Under the pieces are notes generated by a model, which was given only the letters and a program-made list of their open reading frames with translations, did not search any database and was not told the DNA's origin. Positions 47,061 to 55,871 of a stretch of DNA of 55,871 nt are shown in pieces; the first letter of the stretch is position 1; each line of letters opens with the position of its first letter. Both the position numbers and the translations under genes were made by a program. This DNA is from Amanita rubescens (Eukaryota > Basidiomycota > Agaricomycetes > Agaricales > Amanitaceae). The DNA is taken from contig WION01000344.1 of assembly GCA_015039365.1 (NCBI GenBank), positions 1 to 55,871 of the forward strand, given 5' to 3'.

Positions 47061-47358
47061 GACGCGGCGCGCGCGTAGTAAAACCCTTGGGCCCTTTCAC
47101 GTTGCGGCATCACCACCAACCTTGCACTCGCTTATTTTCGAGGTGTGTCTAAGTCACTTTTCCTCCAATTCAATGCTGATGCAGTAAAAGTTGAACGGAT
47201 GGCACCCATTGGCAGGTCTGAGACGCTACCATGCTCGTCATCGAATCACCTGCTCATTTTAGCACTAGAATCAGGCCCCGTCATTTTTCAGGTGTGTCCC
47301 AATAACCTTTCAGTTCAATATCAATACCGATGTCCATAACTTGAAAGCTACTAAACCA

Positions 47359-47988
47359 ATGGCATCCAGGTCTGAGAGACTGAGACATCATTACAATATC
47401 ACGCCCAGTAATCGAGGTGAGCCCAGATAATTTTTTCTCAAGATTGATGTGGATGACTTAAAGGTGAACCATCAGATACAAAAATGAATCCCCGAGTTCA
47501 AGTCCAGGTACAAAACGACTTACTCAAGTATCAGGCGGAGCTCAAGGCACAGACAAAACACTTTGAGGAACGCCTTGAGGAACACATTGGTGCTCATGGG
47601 AAAGATTCAACAACTGTCAGAGCGTTAAACATGAAACTTGAGAGAGACGTGAGGGAACTTCAGGAAAAAGTTAATCGGGTAAGGCATTTATAATTTAAAT
47701 TTGTTGACAACTTAAGTATCTATTGGGTAGCTTGAACCTACCGTAGCTCATATCCACCGTCGAATCGTATTGAACGATGCACTCAAGTCCTCGTATGGCA
47801 TCAAGTTCAATTTCGGTGATTCTGTTGAACGCGTTGAAGATTTCCTTCCCAAGGTAACCAAGAAGGAGTCAGCGCTTCTTACAGCAGGCTCTCTCGCGAT
47901 CCTCTTCGATACCTCTAATGGCTCCATCTACGCTAAAGGGAACAGAGCCGTGCATGAAGCCAGTGATGAGCGATTAAAAACGACATAA
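47359..47988 (+). pseudogene. Second copy of the coiled-coil gene, without transposon, 3' truncated
   Basis: MASRSERLRHHYNITPSNRG at 47359, then a GTGAGC intron, then MNPRVQVQVQNDLLKYQAEL. The intron (about 47682-47733) is GTAAGGCATTTATAATTTAA...TTGGGTAG, the uninterrupted form of the one holding the Harbinger element. The last exon starts LEPTVAHIHRRIVLNDALKS and follows copy 1 up to GNRAVHEA. It then runs into unrelated sequence (SDERLKTT, stop at 47988), losing the final 30 residues. Small in-frame deletions also occur. It may still be expressed as a shorter protein. Confidence 0.65.
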
Positions 47989-48247
47989 CTAGGCAATATG
48001 CAAGTGATACTGATATTGTCATGCAAGATGCGTACCCAGCCGACATTAACGCAACTTGGTCAACTGTTTGGAACACACCTTGCACTGTGAATGTTGGTGA
48101 CTGCGGGCATGTCGATCTAGCACATAGACGGTGTTGTTCGACTTTGCGCCGGCAAATCGTGCATATATGCTTTTTGTTTGTTTCCTGACTAGCCGATAAA
48201 GATAGGAGCTCGCCGGAACACAGCGAGACAAATTATTTACTACCATC

Positions 48248-48945
48248 ATGTCTACTCCCATTCAGCCCGCCAGCCAACCTACTCAGACTACTCTTGCCAC
48301 ACAACCTACGCTTTCCACGATCGCCGAACAGCTGAGGCAGATAAGCACACGGCTTGATTCGGTGGACAAACACTTCGACGCACTCGACAATCGCTTCGAC
48401 GCACTCAACAAACGCTTCGATGCACTCGACAAACGCTTCAATGCACTCGACAATCGCTTCGACGCACTCTCCAACCAAATGTTCATTGGCCAAGCGGAGC
48501 TTGTACTTCACCTCCACAGGACGAGGCGTACTGTTGTTGATCTGTATGTCCTATTTTCATGTTGTTTCTAGTAAAAACTAACAGACGATGTCAGCGAACA
48601 GAACATGTATCGTCGACATCAAAATTCAAACATTACCAACCCGGTGGTTGGCCTATTTGTGCCACTTCGCGCTACAGGCGGAGAAGTTGATTTGGGCAAC
48701 GGTCGCTGGGGGGCTGGTAGGCCTGGTGTGACCAGGCAAAGCATCGAGGATGCGACAGGTGAGTGAACTTGAAGCATTTGGAAGTATGAGTAGTGCTGAT
48801 TTTTTTCTGTAGATGACGAAATTGATGACCTTCTTCAACGCATAGGAGTCCGTGGAGTATGTCTCTCTCTAACCACAGGGCTTTTTTACGGTCAGTTCTT
48901 GGTGTTTGACAGAGTTGAGCCCTCAGGTTGGATTTGTATTGTAGT
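48248..48945 (+). CDS. Heptad-repeat coiled-coil protein, unknown function
   Basis: Start at 48248 (MSTPIQPASQPTQTTLATQP). A coiled coil contains five nearly identical 7-residue units (D/N-K/N-H/R-F-D/N-A-L) encoded at 48365-48469. LVLHLHRTRRTVVDL is followed by an intron and then EQNMYRRHQNSNITNPVVGL, FVPLRATGGEVDLGNGRWGA and GRPGVTRQSIEDAT. A further intron leads to DDEIDDLLQRIGVRG. No catalytic motif. The coil-plus-small-domain layout resembles the gene just upstream, but the sequences are not obviously homologous. The exon 1-2 junction is best closed with the acceptor ATGTCAG. Confidence 0.5.
48365..48469 (+). repeat. Five tandem 21-bp units coding coiled-coil heptads
   Basis: Units such as GACAATCGCTTCGACGCACTC repeat five times with few changes, each exactly one heptad (hydrophobic Phe and Leu at core positions). 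DNA identity this high between heptads points to recent tandem expansion. Confidence 0.85.
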
Positions 48946-48949
48946 ACAT

Positions 48950-50075
48950 CGACAGATTTAGATTTTGAAAGACTCTATGTAAACTTTGGTACGGTTAACC
49001 ATTTGGAAATTGCATGTTTCCGTCAAATCACGTCTTAATACTTGCAATGCCAACCATTTCAGTAACTCTAGTCATAATTCAGACCTCCAATTCGTAAGAC
49101 ATAGAGTGCGCAACGCGTACCTCAGGCTCCATTGGAAAATCGCGCTAGTCGCGTACATGCACGGACAGGAATTGTTTTGCGGTAGCCCGGGTTGACAGGA
49201 CTCAAAGCATGCCAGATCCCGGTAACGTTCTTGCGGGCGAGTGGCATTGCTCGAACGATAGCGGCAAGCGGGTACAAAGATTTACAGAGCGAAGTAAGTA
49301 TCCTTGAACAGTTGATTTGTTCCAAAGTATCCGTTGTATCCCAACACCTCGGCGTAGGAATGAGTCAGCCATAGCATCCAGTGGCGAACATGTCCCGGGG
49401 GCAAGAAACTGGGTTGACTAGGCGATATTAGATACTCCAAAATACGAAAGCCGAAATGACTGTGCCGTAGTGCACGTCCGGAGCGTATCGACCGAGATTC
49501 TCTCTCTAAGCGAACGCGGCGTCCACTAGTGCAATCGCTTGGCGGAGGGGTGTAGTGGGATTATTACCCGGGGCGCAGAAGTTCGACTCGGCGTGAGAAT
49601 CGACCATCTTGCATAGAGAGGATTCACCAGGGCTGTACAATGTCTTGCGACAAGGAGCTCCAAGCCACACCCAGAGTCTACAGATGGATAGCTTAGTACA
49701 CGGATGACAAAAGTGCACCAGCCTTACCTTTTCCGCAACAAGGCTGTGTACTTGCTGTAAAGTCGAAAATAGGTTGAATATTGAGAACACTCTACCGGCA
49801 CTTAGATTCTTCGGTCAGGTGTCCTGTCTTCTGTCGTGCCGCAGTAATTCCAATTACAACTTCCTCGCAGCCAAATTTCGGTACCTGATATCAATAAGCA
49901 TTCCCTTAGTAAGTTATACACAGCTAATATCATTCGCATACCGTGACCAGAGTTAGATACTACTGCTCATATGCCTTTATAAACCCCATCCATCGAGTTC
50001 GAGAGATCAATCCTTTGAACGCCTTTCACAGTACTTGCTTATCCCTTAACACACTCTTCCTCTCGCAGAACCTAA
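48950..50075. other. Region without recognisable genes
   Basis: Short frames only, none with a motif or splice support. The last 100 nt (pyrimidine-rich, AACACACTCTTCC) look like a 5' UTR for the relic that follows. Confidence 0.35.
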
Positions 50076-50080
50076 CAATC

Positions 50081-50320
50081 ATGTCGGTGAGTCCCTTATT
50101 CGCTGATCAAACGGTCGACGAACTAACCCTGTCGCAGAACAAACGATTCTCACTCCCCACACAATCCAAGATCGCCCTCAAGTTCCGCAAATCCAAAGTA
50201 TGCATTTTTATCTTGCAACTTTTATTGTAGCTGAACAATGGGCACCAAGGCCAATTCTATGATCGAGCCCAGCTCTGTGAGGTCTAGTGTCAGCGACGCC
50301 AACACTTTGGTGAGTCTGAT
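50081..50320 (+). pseudogene. Possible RPL39-like relic
   Basis: ATGTCG followed at once by a GTGAGT donor, then after CTGTCGCAG a basic exon (NKRFSLPTQSKIALKFRKSK). A short intron and a piece with CCAATTC and GACGCCAACACTTTGG follow. The ATG-plus-one-codon exon 1, the basic exon 2 and the similarity to PIPQW / NAKRRHW coding sequence recall eukaryotic L39, but the reading is badly degraded. Low confidence; it could be chance. Confidence 0.25.
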
Positions 50321-50844
50321 TTAGGGAAATGATAGGGTAACCCAAATCCTGACTGAACTCGAACAGGTCAATACACCGATTGAAAGAGGAAGGGGGCATC
50401 GGGCATCCAAGATGATGAAAATCGTACGCTACGCTTCACCAGCTCGTCAATGACGATACTGACGTTCGTATACAGAGTGCAGAAGACTTGCTTGACGAGG
50501 AGGATCAGGCTTGGGGCGGACCCCAATGCCGCATCCCCTTTTCCTGCTTGTTCAGTCACCGTATGGATTAGACGAGTTGATAAACAATTTTTCTTTCTGG
50601 TATGCCTAGTCATTGCAAAAGGCGGGGTTAGATGTTGGTTTTCCAGTAATTAGTATACCGAGGTTAATGGGCGCTTCTTTGTTATTCAGTTTGTTAAACC
50701 CTTGTCTCGTGGATTGTTCATAGTTTTCCATTAGTTTACGAAATACGTGTCACCCCACAACTGTATACAAGCATGATCAACTTGATCGCAACCGGAATTC
50801 AGTACCCGGAGATTCGCTAAACAACAAAACTTACCGTGGTCCCA

Positions 50845-52106
50845 TCAGCCGAACCTCTGTTTTGCCAGCTGCTGGAACATATCCATCGTCGCCTGGCACA
50901 GGGTTAGTAACCATATTGAAGTATTAGAGTGAAAACGGTGCATGCCTTCTCCTTCTCCCTCATGGCGTTCGCACGCTCTCGCATTTGCATATCCTTTTCC
51001 TGAACCTTAGTCTCAAAGCGCCTCTTTGCTGCGTCCCGCTTCGCAATACTGTAGCATACCCGGTCAGCATGAAGCTCCAGGATAAAATAAAACAACATAC
51101 GCGTCTCTGAAACCGTCACCACCACCTATCAAAGTGGATTCGTCTGCCTCAAGCCCATCATCACCCTTTTCGCGGAACGTGCGGTCTTGTTCCCGCTTAA
51201 CGCGTTTCTTTCCAACATGCCCTCTTTCCCTACTTCCCTTGGGCCTACCATGTCTTCTATTCGCTCCTTCGCCTCAAGTTTATCTCTCTTGCGCTTGTGC
51301 TTCCTTTCTTCTTCTTTATACTCCGATTCTAGTTCACGTGCATGAACAAGGTCAGCAGAGGTGGGCAACGTCGGACCGCGTACGCGACCGGAGGAAGATC
51401 CGCCCAAATTCGTACTTGGCTCGTCGTGCGGCCGCAAAGAGGTATCATCGCCACTTCCACGTCTGTTGTATGTAGCAGAACTGACTTCTTCTCGCGCAGT
51501 ACGGAGGGCTTCATGATCGGCGCGTGATGTTTTGTCAGCAAATGACCACTTGTACGCTGTATTGGATGTTGCTTGGACGGCGGAAGGCTCTAACCCTTTG
51601 TAATACTTCTCTATTGGAAGATTGGTCAGCAGATGGACCGTGGCACGAGCACAACTCACTAGATAGCTTTCCCCGGTTCCAGGCCTTTACATATAAACCT
51701 CAATCAGCATTCGAAGCCGAGGAAGACTATTATATGATACCTTGACGAATTTGCGAAAATAACTGTTCTTGAATGATGAGCAACGTAAATCCACTCCGAA
51801 AATGATGGGGCTTCTTACCTTCTTGCCCTATCCCCGAAAGCTCGTCAAAATACTTCAACGGGCAAATAACACGGTTCGTAAGAATGCGGGAGATGATTCA
51901 GCCTCAGCCAAAGGTTGTATGCAGACCTTTCTCTTCTCTTCACGTAACCACAATCTGAACTCGTCGCTTTTCAAAAAATAGTCCGATTCGCTAAGAGACT
52001 TGGCGTTGTAAGGCAAATCATCCTGTCTTCTTGGAGAACGTGAACGTGGGCGGTCTTTTTCTCTCTCAGGCGACGCAGATCGAGAGCGGGAACGATGAGA
52101 GGGCAT
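50845..52106 (-). CDS. SCI1-like RS-rich protein (style cell-cycle inhibitor 1 family)
   Basis: Start at 52106 (MPSHRSRSRSASPEREKDRP). An N-terminal Arg-Ser domain is followed by SLSESDYFLKSDEFRLWLRE, then YFDELSG, YFRKFVK and AWNRGKLS in short exons. The body follows: YYKGLEPSAVQATSNTAYKW, GPTLPTSADLVHARELESEY, the conserved KRDKLEAKERIEDMVGPREV, and a basic coiled coil ending MFQQLAKQRFG. This pattern is found in nuclear SCI1-like proteins; the molecular role is unclear, though RS domains suggest splicing-body association. One base seems missing in the G run at about 51837 (LSG|DRAR), and the last intron uses a GC donor (AAG|GCATGC). It faces LTO1 across 81 bp. Confidence 0.6.
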
Positions 52107-52187
52107 ATTAGTGTTGAGAGCTGAGATGGCGAACAACAGTTGTCAACAATGCTCGGCCATCCGGGCCGCACTCCTTTCTCAATAGAC

Positions 52188-52776
52188 ATGACAGACGATT
52201 TCGATCTGGAATCACTCGTACATGTCGAGCAAAGGTTTATTTCCTTTAATCTTAACTAATTCTCGAAATCTGAACCACATATCACGCAGTTTCTACGACT
52301 CGGGCTATAAAGATGGCTTTGCTCACGGCCGTATCCACGGCCTAATCGAAGGCCGCGCTCTCGGCCGCGAAAAAGGGTTCGAAATGTGGGAAGAGCTCGG
52401 ATTCTACCAAGGCTTCGCCCTCATGTGGGAAGCAATCTACAAACAACAATCTCGATCCGAAGAGTGAGTAACTGACTGACAATCCGTCGTCATTTATCAT
52501 CCTCCCAATGGTCGATCAGTCGCGCAACGAATCACATCAAGCACCTTTGAATCTCATCTCCCAATTCCCCCGCGTTAATCCATCCAGTTTGGACCATTCC
52601 GCCGCGGAAGCGGATCTGGATATTTCTAAACTCTTCCGACAAATCCGATCGCGGTATAAAGCCTTTGCGCGACGCTTGGCGTGCGGCCGGGAAGCGGGAG
52701 ACGTCACGAGCGATCTGGACGAAGAATTGGGCCGGAAACGCACCCAGAAAAAGGAATAACACGGTATGGGAAGTGA
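52188..52776 (+). CDS. LTO1: LTO1/YAE1-family protein, with two apparent 1-nt deletions
   Basis: Exons 52188-52234, 52290-52463 and from 52520. MTDDFDLESLVHVEQSFYDS leads into the hallmark Gly-rich repeats GYKDGFAHGRIHGLIEGRAL and GREKGFEMWEELGFYQGFAL. These are the deca-GX3 motif of LTO1 (ORAOV1), which with YAE1 helps load an Fe-S cluster onto ABCE1/RLI1 for ribosome biogenesis. Exon 3 begins RATNHIKHL, then LNLISQFPRVNPSSLD and LDISKLFRQIRSRYK, and a tail ALCATLGVRPGSG. These lie in different frames; one missing base in CCTTTG (about 52548) and one in GCCTTTGC (about 52664) would explain both. Likely an assembly error or recent damage. Confidence 0.75.
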
Positions 52777-52789
52777 ACCAGGCCGAGCT

Positions 52790-53050
52790 TGAAATCGATC
52801 ATTCGGATGCAAGTCGAAAACAGCGTCCTCCGCAGCCTCTTAGCTTTTGAAGATTAGAGGGTACATGTCGTAAAGGGGTTGACGCGCTGCAGCGGATGCT
52901 GCGTATCTGTCTTGGGTATGGAAAACGGTATTTCTCCTCGGACATTTGTCGAATGCCAAGTCTGAGTACGATACAGGTCTTGACAAATGACGCTATACCG
53001 CAAAATATCATGCGGCAGTACGACTAATGCATAACCACTACTCGGTACAT
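52790..53050. other. Convergent intergenic region
   Basis: 3' flanks of LTO1 (plus) and the GFD2-like gene (minus). No feature recognised. Confidence 0.35.
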
Positions 53051-53054
53051 ATCA

Positions 53055-54580
53055 TTATTGAAACATCATGTGTAGTATAATGGATTCATATATGGGGTAA
53101 CATGTGGGTATTACCAAGTCCAAATGCAAGAAGTAGTCCAAAAAACCATGTGTCGTCGTGTCAGCATTACATTTTACCTGCCTTTTTCCAGGCAAGAATG
53201 ACCTCCCTGCAGTCGCAAGTCGATTACTCGACCACTTGTGCGCAATGGAACCCTTCCCCAGCTGCATCTTCCCAAACTCTGCTGAGAGGTCGTACGTGCT
53301 CGACGGTCTGGGCATGAATGATCCATCAGGAGCCGCACTCGGTCCATGATCATTCATTGCATTCATGACTAACCCGTTTCCTGTGTAAAGTGGTAAAGGC
53401 ATCATGGAATCGGGAGTTAGAGGCATTGGGGGAGTCCCAACAGGGGACGGAGAATAACCAGCACGGGGCATCTTGATACTCTTTGGAATGGGTATTTGCG
53501 TTCCTGAGGGCTCAAGCAGCATCTGAAATGCAAGTAGACACATCAAAGCATCATTACCCGAGTTGTGGAGGACGCAATTTGGCAACTGCAGAGGACTAGG
53601 ACTGCCGTGTTTTTCATCTAGGTTATCCGAAGCGTTGAACGAACGAAGCAAGGTTTCAAGAGGCAACCGTGAGTCAAGTGACCGTAGTTTTTGCGTTTTG
53701 GGGTCAACCATTTTCCCGCGAAGGCCAGAGCGGTACAACTCTCGCTCGTATGCTTCTGTATCGACTATTAGGACGTTATGCGGGACTTCTACAAGATATG
53801 CTTGGTCGGGACCTTCGGATGAATGAATAGTTAATCAAAGACCTACTGATTTTCATATCTTCTAGCCGCCGAAGATCGCCTTGAATATTGTGCCCGATCA
53901 ACACAAGATCATTCGCGTGAGTCTCGGAATCGGGGGTAGCGAAACTACTAAAAGCCAACCCAACTTAGCGTCTTCCGTCACCATTCAGCATAACTAAGCC
54001 TACCTGATTACAGCCTGTATGATCTGTGGTAACTTGTGCTTCGGTACGACTTGACTATCGCCAAACTACACCACATAGTTAATGACCCGCCAGTCGCGCG
54101 TAGCTCCACTTACAGCGTACTTGGACACAGTTAGCGTTTCTATTGGATGCAAATCGACTCCCTTACCTGCCATGGATAATTTGGACAATGCTTGTTGACG
54201 ACCTTGTCAATATAATCAACAACAATGAAATGTCCCTTCCTAATCTTAGCTTAGAAAATGGAAGCGCATACGCAAAATTTCCACACACCGGTAATTTATG
54301 TCCGGGACAGGTGGCCAAGGTCCGATACTGTTATAAAGACCATCAGTACCTGCTGATACAATATCCATAATAGACACTCACGCTCCGAGCTGTGCGCATC
54401 GGACAGCCGCATAACCAAACTCTAACAGCTCCTCTGGTTCCTTTCGCTCCATTCAAAGTCAATTGCTAAAAAAGTTTTATCCCTCCCCTCCCAAAGCTTC
54501 TTGATTGCATCGGGCTCTCCTGCCCGTACGCGGGCCCTGAATGCGTAAGCGCGATAGCAGGAAGAGTAGAGTGCATTTTT
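53055..54580 (-). CDS. GFD2-like RNase H-fold exonuclease-domain protein
   Basis: The minus-strand 5' end is not resolved (about 54580 or further up). Recognisable parts in order are YAFRARVRAGEPDAIKKLWE, TFLAIDFEWSERN (the DxE exonuclease motif), LLEFGYAAVRCAQLGA, GHFIVVDYIDKVVNKHCPNY, FGDSQVVPKHKLPQIIQAV, NDLVLIGHNIQGDLRRLEDM, NVLIVDTEAYERELYRSGLR and LPNCVLHNSGNDALMCLLAF. These are the DEDD-like motifs of the fungal GFD2/YDR514C family, linked in yeast to mRNA export factor Dbp5. The tail is Pro/Ser-rich. At least one base is missing near 54440 (ERN|PEELLEF), and another frame slip lies near 53795. The motif residues D, E, H-N-D and D look intact. Confidence 0.65.
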
Positions 54581-54584
54581 TTAT

Positions 54585-55400
54585 ACGACGCATAGTCCGA
54601 TATGGTGCGCACGTGGCGGTTTGCAGTCTCGAATGGTATGACTTTGAGAATGTTTGGGGCCTGGATAAGTCTTTCTCCGAATCTAAGTACGAGAGATTTA
54701 ATAAGACGGGGGAGGTTGAGTGGGCATATGGTGGAGCTATTCCGTAAGAAGAACCTTTCACCTTGTTCTTATCATCTTGAGAAAGGCATCGAGGGACGTC
54801 AGACGCGTTACTATGTGCGGTCGTCCCGTGTATGCGTCGGTTACCGTTACCACCGGCCATGAAAATGAGAGGAATCCCTCGAAGGATGAGAATAGGTGAC
54901 CCCAGGAGCGGTCGTACCTGAGATAAGGCTTGTTAGAAAGGTCATTCGACAGCATAGAATAACAGACCACGGCACGCTATGCAATTGGAAATAGCCCATA
55001 TATGCGGAATAGATCTATACGATATCGTTCTATCAGTGATGAGCGAGACAGCTGCACTTGACGTACTGAGTGTAAGTCATATTCCCAACCTTTTGGAATG
55101 ACGAGCGTGAAATCACCCATGGCGAATCAGTACTAACTGCCCACGGGAGCACACCTTGAGAGCAAAAGCGAAGGGAGGAAACGCGAAGAACGGGGAGGGA
55201 AAGGAAGGACTGTTTAGGTACCTGGGCAAAGTCCGTTAAGGAAGAAGCTTACCTTTTGCGCATACTTTTCGCATTTAACTTATAACGAGAATAGTTGCAT
55301 CGTTGTTCGGTGTAACTTGCCTTATTCGGTTAAACAACCTCGTTAACTACACATTCTTCTTGTCAACCCAATTACATTATTCATCCCACTGCTTGAATCA
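54585..55400. other. Region with no firm gene
   Basis: May hold the 5' exons of the GFD2-like gene (for example a minus-strand frame reading IPFETANRHVRTISDYASYK near 54640-54560), but frames do not join. The rest is without recognisable features. Confidence 0.3.
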
Positions 55401-55419
55401 CATCCAGGGCTAATGCAAA

Positions 55420-55871
55420 CGAGTCTGCCGTGAGGGTTCCAGTACGTAATCCTTGATGATGGATTGAATTGCCGATTGATGAACCTGACCTACTCGTGGC
55501 CTGAACGACCTACCTTGGGTTACGAACAGAGTCTTCCGTCCAAGGAATTTCTACTTTCTAATAACGCGACATTTCATTGGCGCATCGTTTCTGCGCCACC
55601 GCGTCGGGTGCCAGCACAGGAGACTCATTCTTTATACCTACGAGGCTACATCTCCAAATTCTACCAGAATCAGGAGGAGAAAGCGGGGAAGCTCACAGCT
55701 TGGGGTCGTAGTCTCGAGGGTTCCGTTGCTGTGAAGCGGGTTATTACTCGAGGGTATGCTCGCCTACTTCACCTGCTCTGCATCGATCTAATTTACTTCG
55801 GAACCGGTTTGAGGGATGCACAGACTTCGCCTTCGTTGAAGGCTAGTATTGACTGCATCTGGAAGAAGAAG
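55420..55871 (+). pseudogene. Deleted copy of the OB-fold gene unit, cut by the window end
   Basis: Inverted relative to the two other copies. GAACAGAGTCTTC, CAAGGAATTTCTACTTTCTA, CGACATTTCATTGGCGC and GGTGCCAGCACAGGAGACTC match the 40.2-40.05 kb coding region in order, with several short deletions between them. The central exon is missing and the sequence jumps to KAGKLTAWGRSLEGSVAVKR. It ends with the shared downstream part (CTCGCCTACTTCACCTGCTC, then ACAGACTTCGCCTTCGTTGA). Non-functional. Confidence 0.6.

Overview
The window reads as nuclear DNA of a basidiomycete fungus, most likely an Agaricomycete. Genes carry many 45-60 nt introns with GT/GC...AG borders. The protein set fits: basidiomycete F-box/LRR proteins, a single-helix LysM protein, an Agaricomycete-type multi-helix membrane protein, a fungal microsomal P450, an HNH protein and a PIF-Harbinger transposon. 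I cannot name the species.

Layout. 1-7.6 kb: two paralogous C2H2 zinc-finger genes pointing away from each other; the left one has a broken second finger, and the 3.6 kb between them shows nothing recognisable. 8.7-11.8 kb: a decayed copy and an intact copy of a membrane-protein gene. 12-13.5 kb: a compact eIF4G-like gene with only MIF4G and MA3 domains. 13.9-21.1 kb: dense conserved genes (TRF4-type poly(A) polymerase, a small Gly-rich protein, RPL28 with a 330-nt structured intron, a LysM membrane protein, an ankyrin protein and a divergent protein kinase). 21.4-26.6 kb: a segment holding a coiled-coil gene whose intron carries an intact-looking 3.77 kb PIF-Harbinger element. 26.6-33.3 kb: a truncated kinase copy tail-to-tail with condensin SMC4. 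33.3-38.3 kb: a cytochrome P450, a partial copy with a destroyed haem site, and a beta-trefoil gene lying inside that copy. 39-47 kb: an OB-fold gene, three F-box/LRR copies (fragment, intact, frameshifted) and a frameshifted HNH gene. 47-49 kb: a transposon-free partial copy of the coiled-coil gene and a heptad-repeat gene. 50.8-54.6 kb: homologues of SCI1, LTO1 and GFD2, several with apparent single-base deletions. 55.4 kb to the end: a rearranged relic of the OB-fold unit.

The genes do not form one pathway. The unifying feature is duplication: partial tandem copies flank SMC4 on both sides, and similar events affect the P450, F-box, membrane-protein, zinc-finger, OB-fold and coiled-coil genes. 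The best-supported event is the Harbinger insertion into an intron, because the window also contains the empty site. No single novel molecular system is convincingly shown. The compact eIF4G, the intron-encoded snoRNA-like RNA and the duplication architecture are the most promising leads.
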